This document shows, piece by piece, positions 49,000-60,017 of a stretch of DNA of 64,000 bases. This DNA comes from Ceratothoa steindachneri. Taxonomy: Eukaryota; Arthropoda; Malacostraca; Isopoda; Cymothoidae. Every line of letters starts with the position of its first letter. The stretch's first letter is position 1. The translations under genes were made by a program, and so were the position numbers. The notes under the pieces are model-generated. The model was not told the DNA's origin and searched no databases. It saw nothing but the letters and a program-made list of their open reading frames with translations. Location: the NCBI GenBank assembly GCA_963969495.1, contig OZ018321.1, forward strand, positions 101,681,578 through 101,745,577, written 5' to 3'.

Positions 49000-49281
49000 A
49001 GGAAGGAGATATCCGAAAACTGATTCTGATGACCACCAACACTGCATCTTTTGAATAACTGGGTTCTTGTTGGAGAAGATGCATGTCTTCGTCGAAGGGG
49101 CGGATGTGGCCTATGTAAATCTAGAGTAGTTTTGGACGCTGGGTGCAGCGAAACATTGCTAGAGTAAACTTGTGTGTGGCATGTAAAAGATTTTTCTTCC
49201 GGGTCATTGGCTGGTGGTCCAGACACTAATGGCTTGTTTCTACCAAGAGGTTTGTAGGCTAGATACACAATGTTGGCTAAT
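49000..49281 (-). CDS. Possible coding exon, unidentified
   Basis: On the minus strand the open frame 49268-48984 extends upstream to a plausible acceptor (CGCTTTCCCTAATTAG just above 49281). It reads NIVYLAYKPLGRNKPL, then a polar, basic, His/Pro/Arg-rich stretch (RPHPPLRRRHASSPTRTQLF). No family recognised; it could be a disordered part of a host protein. No clear donor was fixed. It overlaps other open frames on the plus strand, so only one strand, or neither, is real. Confidence 0.22.
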
Positions 49282-49531
49282 TAGGGAAAGCGATTCTTTG
49301 GAGTATGTATATTATGCTCAAACTAACAGTTGCGTTTTAGGGAAAAGAATTATCATGGTGCCCAATTCAACGGCTTTTACCTGCGTATTAGGGAACGAAG
49401 GGAGGGAAGTTCATTCATTATAAAGGGTAGCCCAAGACACGGGCAGTGCAATAGGACCTCCTGCCTAAATTTGGTGGAATTTTACACCGTAGTTATGGAA
49501 CTCTGTGAGCTTTGTTAACCCTTATTGCCAG

Positions 49532-49680
49532 GATGGATTAAGGAAAAGTTCAAAGGAGATTGCGTTTACCGGAGCGATGGCGTGCAGTGGTGCTTGGCTC
49601 CAACGATTCTCTTATGTAGCGTTATGGCGTTGTGCATCACATTCAAGATGGACACAGCCGGGATCTTGGCCAAGGTGCCT
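49532..49680 (+). CDS. Candidate internal exon with hydrophobic segment
   Basis: 149 bases bounded by GTTAACCCTTATTGCCAG (branch-like TTAAC, pyrimidines, CAG) and a consensus donor CCT|GTAAGT at 49681. One frame (two bases plus 49 codons) is open: WIKEKFKGDCVYRSDGVQW, then CLAPTILLCSVMALCITF, a hydrophobic stretch that could be a membrane helix, then KMDTAGILAKVP. The protein is not recognised. A possible upstream coding block is open at 49340-49515 in the plus strand, but its junction with this exon is unclear. Confidence 0.38.
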
Positions 49681-49734
49681 GTAAGTGAAAAAGGGGATGT
49701 TACGTTAACAAAAAGGTTTTTTAGTGTTTTTTAA

Positions 49735-50370
49735 CACAAAGTAACGAGGTATGTAATGTACAGAGAAGAAGGGAAAAGAAGCAGGTAACAAGAATGGAAT
49801 GAAAGAAAAGGGAGAAAACAAAGATGGTTAACAAGGATAGACAGATGTAGCAAAGTTCCTGATTTTCTTGAAACTGTCCTGAAGAAGTACAACAAAATTT
49901 GGAAGGTTCAAACAAAATTGCTGCCCCCGCAGCAGGGGCACTATCCCTACCACAACAGAAAACTGGAGTAGCGACACAGCCCTCCGACCCCTGTACTCCA
50001 AGAGATAATCGTTAATCGTGCTCTGTCTTGGGTCCTCTCCCCCCTCCCCCCCGCTCCCTCTTTTAAATCTCCCAATATCTTTTCCACTCTTGCTTAGAGA
50101 GGCCAAAAGAGGAAAAATGGAGTTAAACGTTCTGAAAAACAAAAATCAAAACAAAAGACAAACCTACAAGTAGCGGCCTGTGGCCCATATGGATTTTGCA
50201 AAGGAGTTTGGCCTATGGTTTTAGACGTCACTACCTATCTTCAAGGAAATGGTCTCTAATAATTTGTTATAGGCCTAATTGTTTTATAGGGAGCAGTACT
50301 CATTTTCTTAACCAAAGATTAAAATTTGCAATATATTATAAAAAGAACTCTAATAAAACTTTCAAAGATA
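49735..50370. other. Unassigned, includes a short CT/CCCC-rich patch
   Basis: A pyrimidine-rich segment at 50030-50060 (minus-strand purine-rich). No family recognised before the left terminal repeat of mariner-2. Confidence 0.4.
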
Positions 50371-50618
50371 TTAGGTTGAGGAATAAGTTCTTGCATTTTT
50401 TTTAATGTTGTGTTGATATAAGTTTTGTTGACATGATTTGTGCACATATTAAGAAACAATAATAGATAATGAGAGCAAAATTTGCAAAGGTTAGGCTACG
50501 TCTCTTAACAGCGTAGACTATTAGGCTTTTGCTTAGTCTAAGTCTTGAAGTTGAGTAATAAGTCATTGCGGTTTATTTAAAAGTTGTGTTAATTTAATTT
50601 TTGTTCTGTACCCTCAAA

Positions 50619-51854
50619 ATGGAATGTCAAGTTTAAAGAAAGGCGCATTTTCGACACTTGTTGTTATTCATTTTCAATCGAGACGGGAACAATGCAAACG
50701 CAGCCAAAGCTCGTCGCGATATTTGTGCTGTGTACGGAGAGAGAAAATGCTTTATCAGAAAGGACAGCTCAATGGTGGTTTCAAAAACGGTCATTTCAAT
50801 CTTAATGACTAAGAACGTTCTGGTCGCCCGATTAAGTTGAATGAAGATCGATTGAACGACCTTCTTCATGAAATTCCTCGTCAATCGACTAGAGAATTGG
50901 CTGTAAAATTGGCATGTGATCAGAAAACTGTAGTAAATCACTTTCATTCGATGGGGAAAGTTCAAAAACTCGCTGCAAGAGTTCCGCACGCTTTGAGCGA
51001 AAGCAACAAACTTCAACGCTCCACGATTGCCGCAGGTTTGCTTGCTCGTCACAAGGCTACTCGTGGATATAAGGACAGATTTCTTCACCGCATCATCACT
51101 GGCGACAAAAAATGGTGTGTTTATGTCAACATGAACCATCGAAAACAATGGCTTAGCCCCAATAAAATATTCACGCTTTGAGCGAAAGCAACAAACTTCA
51201 ACGCTCCACGATTGCCGCAGGTTTGCTTGCTCGTCACTAGGCTACTCGTGCATATAAGGACAGATTTCTTCACCGCATCATCACTGGCGACAGAAAATGG
51301 TGTGTTTATGTCAACATGAACCATCGAAAACAATGGCTTAGCCCCAATAAAAAAAAACACTTTCGCGATTAAAGCAATGACTTCATCCACGAAAGACGAT
51401 GCTGTGTGTGTAGTAGGATTGTGCAGGCATCATTTTCTATGAGCTGCTTGTCAACAACGAGATTGTCATTGCAGAACTCTTCGTTCTACAAATGTATCGA
51501 CTCGCCGAAGCTATTCGTGAAAAGCGACCTCATCGACGTTATGGAGTCCTTCTGCAACACGACAATGCTCGTCCTCACATTGTTAATATGACAAAAGATG
51601 CCATCCAAAGGCGGAATTTAGAAATCCTGCCGCATCCTCCACATTCGCCAGGCTTGGCTCTATCGGATTTCCATCTGTTCCGATCGCTCTCCAACAATTT
51701 GCGCGGCGTTTCGTTCAATACTGATGTGGAATTAAGAACCTGGTTAGACGAATTCTTCGAGTCAAAATCCAGAGATTTTTATTGCAGAGGCATCGAAAAA
51801 CTAGTTGAACGTTGGGAAAAAGTCGTAAATAAGAAGGGGAGAATACATTATTGA
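50619..51854 (+). pseudogene. Mariner-2 transposase, duplicated segment and frameshifted
   Basis: ATG at 50619, stop three codons later by a G-to-T change seen against mariner-3 (CAAGTTTAAAG versus CAAGTTGAAAG). Recognisable: NAAKARRDICAVYGER, LNDLLHEIPRQSTRELAVKL, HSMGKVQKLAARVPHALSE, RFLHRIITGDKKWCVYVNM (first catalytic Asp), VLLQHDNARPH (second) and LALSDFHLFRSLSNN (third), then VELRTWLDEFFESK and GIEKLVERW. The 185-base tandem duplication, not a multiple of three, breaks the frame in the middle. Belongs to the irritans/mellifera-type mariners by motif style. Confidence 0.88.
50987..51356 (+). repeat. 185-bp tandem duplication inside mariner-2
   Basis: Unit 1 50987-51171, unit 2 51172-51356, both starting CACGCTTTGAGCGAAAGC and ending GCCCCAATAAAA. 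Only a few substitutions separate them, so the duplication is recent compared with the element. Confidence 0.92.
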
Positions 51855-51956
51855 TTAAATTGCATATTGTTATCAATCAAAATTAAGTTTTTTCTAAAAT
51901 TGTTAATGGTAATGAATAAATTTGATAAAACCACAAGAACTCATTCCTCAACCCAT

Positions 51957-52424
51957 TACTAAAAACAGCAATGCGTGATCTTTTTCGACCTTTATAGGCT
52001 CTCAAAATTTGATAATGGTTATTGGTTTTGTGGCTTTTCCAAACCATTTTCTTGTGTAAAAAACCCAAACAATTGAAAATTAGTTATATTTTCAAAAAGT
52101 TTCATCAAGTTAAAGATTCACTTTCTACAAGTCAGGTTAGGGTTAAGTTTTCCTGTCTGTTGCGTTCTTCATAATTCTCGCCTTTGCTTTTGCTCCTTCC
52201 TTTCTCTCTCATTATGCATAATAGGGACTCACTCCTCTCACTCAACTCTTTAAACTATCGTCTTTCGCGAAGATAAAGGGAGCTGGTCTCTCCCTAACTC
52301 GCCCCACTAGGAGGGGGCCGAGAGTTTCGGCGTCTCTTAGGAACCTCTTTTCCCCTATCATTCTTCCCTTACCCAACACCTCCAAATCTCCCCTTTCCTC
52401 CTATGCTCATCAGCAGGCGTCTTT
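51957..52424. other. Spacer and presumed 5' region of the L2-like LINE
   Basis: Pyrimidine-rich second half (52190-52400) with many CTC triplets, perhaps the LINE 5' UTR or first codons. Nothing else seen. Confidence 0.4.
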
Positions 52425-54835
52425 TCTGAACATAAGGAGCCTGACCAATAAGTCGGCATATGTCCATGACCTCGTTGTTTGCACTGGGGTTTTCTTCATT
52501 GGCCTTACAGAAACCTGGCTCGAGTCTAGATTCAGGTTCATGCACTGCCCTTGCAACCCCTCAGGGTCATTCTTTCCTCCATGTTCCTCGGAACCACCGT
52601 GGAGGGAAAGTTGCACTGATTTCCAACTCATCCTTGTACCTAAATCTTCTCCCCCCTTCCCTCTAGCCCTATTTGAAGCTCTCATTGCTGCCTCACGTGC
52701 TGTGTCCGCCTTGACTATTGTGGTCCTTTACCGCCCTCCCAGTTTGTCCCCGGCCTTATTTCTCCATGCGTTCAGTAACCTACTCTCCGACCTATCCTCT
52801 AATGGTTCTCTCCTTATTCTCGGTGACTTCAATCTTCCTAGCATTCATTGACATTATCGACCTCTTCTCTCTTACGCAACATGTGTCATCCCCAACACAA
52901 ATACATGGTAATGCCCTGGACTTAGTCATCTGGAACCTCCATATCTCTAATCTAGCAGTAACTGACCTTTCTAATACGATTTACAACCACTTATTGGTCA
53001 ATTTTAAATTATATATACCCTACGACCTACCTCCTCGCTCGTTCCGAGATCCTACTCCTTTCCGGCGACTATCGTCAATTGATACTACTTCTCTCTATCA
53101 TGACCTTGTTTCTGTCCTACCTCCTATTGATACTACTGTTTCACCTGATCAAATCTTAAACTGTCTGCACCAATCATTACTTGCCTGCCTTGACGTGCAC
53201 GCCTCACTTATCATTCCTTCTTCAAACCGCCCTCACAGTGCCCCTTGGTTTACCATGGAGCCCCTTCGTTCAAGGACGTCCTTACGTGCCCATGAACGTG
53301 CCCTTTGTAAAGCACGCTCCCGTGTGCAGGACACGACCTCCCTCTCACTTGCCTATCTCCTTGCTACTTCGACTTATTATTTCAAATTAAAATCAGTGCG
53401 CGAGGCTCATTCACGGAAACTTTTGTCTGAGAACAAGAATCACCCTCAGATTATCTTTCGTCTCCTCTTTCGTCTTTCCTCGCCTAGCCCCATTTTCTCC
53501 ATCAACCCCTCTACTCTTTCTAAACTTTTCTCTGATAAATTTATTAACCTTCGTGCCGTACTACCTCAGTCGTCTGAACAAGCCCATGCTGTTCTTCCTG
53601 ACCATACTCCATTGCCGCATAACATACTCACTCGGGGGTCCTCTGAGGAAGTAACTGCCCTGATATTACGCTCTAGCAAATCTGGATCCCCTAATGACGT
53701 TTTTCCACCCAAACTCCTCCACCAAATTCTCCATGCTGTCGTCCCACTGATTATTCATATCATAACTCTACACTTGCCACAGGAGTGGTTCCCTCTTCCC
53801 TAAAACATGCAGAAATTCATCTTATCCTTAAAGAAACACACCTTAACCCCTCTGAGCCATCTAGCTATCGCCCTATCTCACAGCTTCCATTACTCTCTAA
53901 GGTCCTCGAGAGAGTGGTTATCTCTCGCCTTAATGACCATATTCGAAACTGCAATATCGATGAAATGTACCAGTCGGGGTTCAAAGCGAAGTACTCTGCT
54001 GAAACCACTCTTCTTATTGTTTCAAACACTTACGTAGAGAAGCACATAAGGGTTGTACGTCCATTCTAGCCCTCCTAGAACTCTCTTCCGCTTTCGACAC
54101 CATCCACCAAACTCTCCTCTTTGATCGTCTTGACATTTTCCTTGGTCTATCGGGCACTGCACTTGATTGGTTCCGCTCACACCTCTCCTCCCGCACTCAG
54201 TCGCTCGCGCTCGATAACCTCTCCTCCGAGCCCGCGCCCATTCATTTTGGGGTGCCTCAGGGCTCAGTCCTTGGTCCCCTCCTCTTTCGCAACTACTTAC
54301 TTCCTTGTGGCTCCCTTCTTCGGGATCTGGGGCTTTCCTTCTACCTCTATGCTAATGACACTAAGATATACCTTTCCTCATCCCCTGTGCCCGTCTCTCA
54401 ATCAATTAGCAAGCTCCTTTCAGCCTACAGCTCCGTAAACGAATAGCTGTCTGCCAACTTGCCCAATCTTAATTACGATAAAACTGAAGTTCTCCTTGTT
54501 AGTAACGCTTCGATGGTGGGGAAATCTAAAGCTCTCTCCCCCTCCCTTAACCTTGAGGAAAGCAATGTTGCCTTCTCTGATACCATCAGGAATCTTAGGG
54601 TTATTTTCGAGGAGGAACTCTCGTTTAAACCGCACATCCATCGTATCTGTAAGTCTTCCCTCGGTTTTCGCCACAACTTCTAACGTGTTCGATCTCATTT
54701 TGATCGAGGAAGCATTAAGACTGCTATTCATGCCTTTGTCACCTCACGCTTAGACTACTGCAATTCTCTTCTAGTGAATCTCTCTTCTTCACCACTTCAC
54801 CCCTTACAACGAGTTCAAAACTATGCTGCCAACTT
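52425..54835 (+). pseudogene. L2-like LINE ORF2: endonuclease and reverse transcriptase
   Basis: Starts LNIRSLTNKSAYVHDLVV, IGLTETWL, then IVVLYRPPSLSPALF and LLILGDFNLPS (52795-52840), the classic CR1/L2 endonuclease. A frame change gives the long open frame to 53803 (NALDLVIWN, then the linker, SGSPNDVFPPKLLH). RT continues PSSYRPISQLPLLSKVLERV, MYQSGFKAKYSAETTLL, LELSSAFDTIHQTLLFDRL, FGVPQGSVLGPLLF and the active site LSFYLYANDTKIYLSS near 54340, where YADD is YAND. Tail LDYCNSLLVNLSSSPLHPLQ. At least four frame breaks. GC-rich compared with its surroundings, and better preserved than the CR1-like LINE at 39-44 kb. Confidence 0.88.
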
Positions 54836-55002
54836 TCTTAATCTTAACCATGATAAAAATGAAGTGCTCCTTGTTGGTACCGCTTCGATGGTGGAGAAAT
54901 CTAAAGCTCTCTTTTCCTCCTTTAACGTTGGGTAAAACAATGTCGCCTTCCCTGATACCATCAGGAATCTTGGTGTTATTTTCAACGAGCAATACTTGTT
55001 CA

Positions 55003-55003
<1 letters not shown>
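54828..55003 (+). repeat. Second, diverged copy of the RT segment 54453-54620
   Basis: CTGCCAACTT, then GAAGTGCTCCTTGTTGGTA and GGAGAAATCTAAAGCTCTCT repeat the order seen at 54453-54620 with about 15% differences, in the same orientation. It ends in a (TA)n tract. It is either a second 5'-truncated LINE insertion or a duplication inside the first. Confidence 0.8.

Positions 55004-55086
<83 letters not shown>
55004..55086. repeat. (TA)n microsatellite
   Basis: TA tract of about 83 bases between the LINE segment duplication and SINE copy A, at the position of the SINE's A/T-rich tail. Confidence 0.95.
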
Positions 55087-55088
<2 letters not shown>

Positions 55089-55290
55089 TTCATGAACGCG
55101 AAAGAATGATGAAATGAATCCAGAAAACCGCAAGAAATAGAAAAACAGGAAAAAAATGTCAGAAATGTTATTTCCCATTTCGCAAAAATTCCATACAGGG
55201 GTGGGGTTCGAACCATGCACACTGAGGCAGCGAGCAACCGCTTTGATCTCAATTAAACCGCCCCTTAGAACACTTGGCTACGTGGAAAAC
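55087..55290 (-). mobile_element. tRNA-Leu-like SINE, copy A
   Basis: Read on the minus strand from about 55290: GTAGCCAAGTGTTCTAAGG is an A box of tRNA-Leu type, with a long variable region and then GGTTCGAACCC as B box (near 55205-55215), followed by an unrelated body (TTTTTGCGAAATGGGAAATAAC...GATTCATTTCATCATTCTTTC) running into (TA)n. The A-box wording (class II, long arm) suggests tRNA-Leu or tRNA-Ser origin. Inverted relative to copy B. Confidence 0.72.
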
Positions 55291-55339
55291 AAAAATCTTC
55301 CGAATAAACAAACTTTTAAGGTACGCCTCGCAAGGTTGA

Positions 55340-55462
55340 TCGGGACTATGAAAGTGAAAGAAATTGATAGGGAATTAAAAGGACAAAGGAGAGTTGAGGT
55401 AAACACGCGTCGAATATAGAATGTATAAATCTTTTATGAACGCAAAAGAATGATGAAGTGAA
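55340..55462 (-). mobile_element. SINE tail fragment, copy A2
   Basis: Reverse complement matches the distal body of copy B (CATCATTCTTT, GATTTATACA, CGTGTTTACCT, CTCTCCTTTGTCC and TTCCCTAT). The head is missing because copy B starts here in the other direction. Confidence 0.65.
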
Positions 55463-55477
55463 TCCAGCTACCACTCA

Positions 55478-55750
55478 ACGCAGCCGATTTGTCTATGGGA
55501 TGGTTTAATTGAGATCAAAGCGGTTTCTCGCTGCCTCAGTGTGCATGGTTCGAATCCCACCCCTGTAGGGAATTTTTGCGAATTAGGAAATAACAATTCC
55601 GAAGAAAGATTATCCTGTTTTTCTGTTTCTTGCGGTTTGCTTGATTCATTTCATCATTCTTTCTCATTCTTGAAAGATTTATACACTGTATATTCACTGC
55701 GTGTTTACCTAAACTCTCCTTTGTCCTTTGAATTCCCTATTAATTTCTAA
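55478..55750 (+). mobile_element. tRNA-Leu-like SINE, copy B
   Basis: Same head in plus orientation (GCAGCCGATTTGTCTATGGG decayed A box, GGTTCGAATCCC B box at 55546-55557) and the full body to TTCCCTATTAATTTC near 55745. Together with A and A2 it forms an imperfect inverted repeat that could fold into a long hairpin. Confidence 0.72.
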
Positions 55751-56539
55751 CCTATCCAATTAAGTGCCCTTCGATTTTAGTCCACTGCGCTAATAATTAG
55801 GCTACCATTATCATCCCTCAAAAAGGATGTTTTAAGTACTGTAGGTAGGTTTCTATAGGATGAATAGGAAATTTTTAATAAGAGTTAGTATTGCCTCACT
55901 GTCAATACTATTTGTCGGGCTTTAGCAAGTGGGTAATCCCAGTCCCACTTCCTGGACATATATTTTATTACTGCACCGAAGTGAAGCGGAGGGGAAGCGT
56001 ATCCAATACACCTACCTTAGCCACTTCCAGTGAATAAGAATAACCCCGGTGCGTATCTTTTGATTAAAACTAAGATGATGATCCCCTGAGTGTGTCTCCC
56101 ACTAAGTAAAATCCAACCATGGGTGGATCGGTGTAATATTGAGATTTAAGCCGAGTGGATTGCTTAATAAATGCCAAAGGATCGTCCAAATTAGTTAAAC
56201 ACACAGATACAAAAATAATCTTTAATGTACGAGAATTTGAAATGAGCAACAGCGTATATAAATATAAATAGAATTAATCTTGCACTGAATAAATAAGTCT
56301 ACAAAAATGTCGTCGGGATTACTTGAAAATTACTCACTGGGATGCTTGCGTCTTAATGACACCCGATAGAACGAAGGGAATATTATTATTGAGTTAAACA
56401 CTGAATTAAGCACTTCTAATACTCGAGGTTATGGTCTCGGGATGGGAATTCTAGTTCACAAATTAACTGGTGAAGTTAGGGGAGGGGCTAATCCAATTAA
56501 CGATACCTTTGAGTTCTTAGGTATTTTTGAAGGGGACGG
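55751..56539. other. Unassigned sequence
   Basis: Moderately AT-rich. No coding block or terminal repeat recognised. Confidence 0.35.
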
Positions 56540-57235
56540 TAAAGATCTTTTTTTGATGACGATGATGGCACTTAGCCCGGCCATCCGAGGTTACCGAATG
56601 AGAAGGTAATCTTAGACCGGTGATATAAAGATCCTATGCCGGATCACGAAGGTGATCGGACTTCTTCCTCGAAGTACCTGTCCGATTATTCGGCTCCTGG
56701 TTTAGGTAGCCAAAACCGATTACCTAGCTACGTCTAGGGTAATCCGCAGAGGAAGGTCCTGTGTAACCTTAGACTCTGAAGGAGGGAAGGGCTGCGAGAA
56801 GTTTGGCACCTACAAGTACCGTGACGGCAACAACCAATTCCCCAAGAAGTTCCTTCCTTGCAGCAGGCGAACGGTTTCCTTTGTGGATCGGGCTTCACAC
56901 AAACTCGACGTAGGTCCAAGATCTTCTGCCTGAATCCAGGGAGAAGTTTTCCTTTTATTTCCCTCGCGAGCAGAAATCGAGAGAGAGAAACGAATTCTCG
57001 TAAAATCCGTATAGTCGCACGAAAGACCTTTTTTTATCTTTGGGCAGACAGTATGTCTTTCACGCCTTCGAGCCATCTCGGAGTTTACGGTGGCGCGAAA
57101 AACGGCGACAGAGAATTCGCGGCGAGAGGTGCATTTAGAGACACGAGAGGGCACGCAGCTTGTGTCGGAGTATTTCTGCGTACACTTATGTACGCGGTAT
57201 TTAGACTTGTACACTATTTTATTTAATAAAAAAAC
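56540..57235 (+). other. GC-rich, LTR-like segment
   Basis: Stands out in base composition from both flanks. Contains GATTACCTAGCTACGTCTAGG near 56718, a perfect dyad GCGTAC-ACTTAT-GTACGC at 57178-57195 and, 29 bases after it, AATAAA at 57225-57230. A hairpin followed by a poly(A) signal is seen in many LTR R regions, but no second copy, TG/CA ends or target duplication was found. Open frames on both strands (to 134 codons) have no recognised family. Confidence 0.3.
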
Positions 57236-58189
57236 TATTTTGGTTTGATTTTTCTCTAATCCTTAATTGATTTATGAAAGTAATTTTCTAACACATACGA
57301 ATGAATAATAAGTTTCTCATATTTTCTGAACCAAATAAAGCTCTCCTCTTAGAGCCGTGCTGGCATTCTTCAGTTGAAACGTGACTTGGGACGGTTGTAA
57401 TATTCCATTGTGTTTTGTGGAGGATGGACATTTGTGCCGATAAAGATAATATAGAGTGCGTTGGGCAAAATGGCTTGAAATGAAATTGAGAATGGATGCG
57501 TGGTGTAAAAATGAGCTTTCTTTTCTTGGAAATTGTATCTGGGATGTTATGGTTCGGAAAAAAATACGCATTCTTTGAAAGGATGCCTGACTTTCCTCGG
57601 CCGAGTAGTGTAAAGTAATGAGATTTTTCTTGCGCTTACTCAAACTCCCAGCGGAATTTTATCGATCATTGAGCGAACATCACCCATTCTTTAACAAATC
57701 TCTCAGCCGTACGATATAAATGTAAAATAAATTTGGATTCCAATTTGGAAAGTACGTATGAGAAGTTTAAACAAAAAGCTATGGCTGATATAACTCTTGT
57801 TAACTGTTTTACCAAACGTTACTCAGCGGGGGATGTTAAAGTTATATTGTGAAATTTCTTGTGGCTAGAGGGAGGGCAAGTATTTAATTATGTAACTTTG
57901 AAAGTCAGAGAAAGTATACGTGTTTCAGCAATGGCGGAAGCGGTCCCGCAAGCCTTTGTAAGTCGGAATAGGCTTCGGCAAAGCATTGAATCTAAGTTTC
58001 AAGGTTTTTAAATTCACATGCTATTCTTCGAATTCATTGTGGGGATAATAAGATAACCTCTATGAAACTTTGGTCGGTCGATATGAGTGATTAACCGGAT
58101 AATTTTAAAGTATGTGAGTGACTTAAGAATAGATTTGGTAAAGATGGAATTGTCGTCACGAGTAAGACTAAGGTTAATAGTTTTTTTTT
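57236..58189. other. Unassigned AT-rich sequence
   Basis: Only short open frames with no recognised similarity, including a minus-strand frame at 57317-57643. Confidence 0.35.
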
Positions 58190-58330
58190 CGTGCCTAAAT
58201 CATTCATAATTTCTTCGGCGCTGGAAGTTGATCGCATTGCGTTGTATGTAGGCGGGTGGGCCATGTCGTGGTAAAGCATTTCCATATGATTCTCAGGGAC
58301 GTTACCCGCTGTTGTCACATATATCAACTC
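58190..58330 (-). CDS. Weak exon candidate
   Basis: Minus strand, after GATCTTCCAG at about 58331, the frame reads LIYVTTAGNVPENHMEMLYH, then MAHPPTYNAMRSTSSAEEIM. The amino-acid composition looks protein-like, but the pyrimidine tract is poor and no GT donor fits at the end, where the frame runs on into Lys codons. Not recognised. Confidence 0.2.
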
Positions 58331-60017
58331 TGGAAGATCTCGTTGGTAGGATATTATTTATCTATTTTGGGATTCGAAGCGAATTATCCTTTAAAACTCA
58401 CAGGGATACCATGTAGCTACCTAAAACCACTTTTGGCTTTATAGATATTCTCAAGGTTCCAGATTATTATTTCCTGCTCGGTAAATAAAGCTGGTCGAAC
58501 AGTACTGAATGCTTTAAAAGGCAGTGATTTGCCATTGTTTATGAGAAAGGTGGATAGGTTCATGACGGAGAATAGATTTGAATTCACTTGCAATCCTGTA
58601 TCTGCTTATCTAGAGAAAAGTGAAATAAGGCTATGCGTCATAATGCCTTTCCAAATGGGCAAGTAAATTTGAATGAGTAATTGAGGATGCAGTTAAGATA
58701 TTAAATGCGGATATGGCTGACGAAACTTAGTCGATTGGATACATAGGTTACAGGGCGTCATATTTATTTACAATGAGATTAGTCACGATAGTATGGGGAT
58801 GGTCACAGTCGCTTGGTTCTAACAAAGGAGCAAGGAGTGAATCGCAGATAATTCACATCTCTAACATTTAGAAAGGTCTGGAGAGAATGGCATTCTAAGT
58901 ACTGCGTGTGAGTCAGTACTAGTACGTAGGAATTTCATAAGCTACTGTTTAGGCCATAATTTGTCTCCTCGGTATAAATGGTCCTTAGAGGTAAGAAATA
59001 GGAATCGGGATGGTTTCCTATGTGGTCATGAACCGTGATGCCCAAGAGAAGATATTATTGCATCACTTATATATGCGCACGTGTTTTAGTACTACCGTGT
59101 ATATCAAGCATAGGGAAGAGTATAGGTGGTATCGCGAATGATATTAATCTTAGCTTGGGATAAATGCAAATAAGACAAGGGTGCAGTAGGGGAAAGGGCT
59201 ATTAATGAGGATGGTATTTTGGACAATTATAAAGTTACATTTGTGCATGGCTAGAAGTGTATACGCTAGTAGGTTTTAATATTTAACTTGTGTTGGCATT
59301 TATTTAATGGGGTTTCCTATTATTTGGTAATGATCATTACCCTCTCATTTAGAGTTATTTATATTTCGGTTAAGGTTAGGATGTAATTATTCTTCATGCC
59401 ACTGATAGCTAAAAGACTAATAAAGCTTCTCTGTTAAATGCTAGGCTTCTAATAATAACTGTCTTTAAGACTTATAAATTAAATATAAAGTACTGTAGTA
59501 TTTCATAAGATATGAGACAAAATGCCTGGGTAGATCAGTTTCAATGCCTTCGACTTAGATGCAATAAATTAGCCAAAGAAATCCTCTTGGATTCTTGGAC
59601 AATATGGTCTATAATGACTATTTGATTCTTTTCAGTGAAAAAGCCAATAAGATGCATGCAAGAAGATTTAAGCTTAGCATCCCTGATGGAAGTACTGTGG
59701 AACGGATAGAAATAAATAAAAGCTGACCTGATATTAGTTATTTTGAGCGCTAGAAAAACAATCACCTAAGAATTCCGCGGCGATACGCGATCATCCTGCA
59801 TATTGGGACATTATTCTGCGATTGAGTTTTGGATTTGGACGAATGTTGTCGAAATATTTTTGGTAAACTGAAATAATCTTTTTCAATTCAATTGAATATT
59901 TAAATTGTCTACTCATTTATTCGGCAAACTTTTAAATCTCTTATTTTTTAACGGAGCTAGAGTTTAACCTTTTTTATCCTTACCAGATCATTGGGGCAGG
60001 TATCTAATCTACATGTA
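58331..60017. other. Unassigned sequence
   Basis: No element ends, simple repeats or coding blocks that I can name. Some stretches (58500-59100) give protein-like fragments broken by stops and may be very old transposon coding DNA. Confidence 0.35.

Larger units (their letters stand above)
50371..51956 (+). mobile_element. Mariner-2, complete element with internal duplication
   Basis: Left end TTAGGTTGAGGAATAAGTTC preceded by TA (50369-50370). Right end is the inverted counterpart (reverse complement TGGGTTGAGGAATGAGTTC) followed by TA at 51957. 1586 bases, longer than sister mariner-3 (1362) mainly because of a 185-base direct duplication at 50987-51171 / 51172-51356. Confidence 0.9.

Noticed and set aside
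58480..58980. Possible old reverse transcriptase between 58.5 and 59.0 kb
   Set aside because: Some fragments look protein-like, but no RT block (GVPQG, FADD) could be found in any frame.
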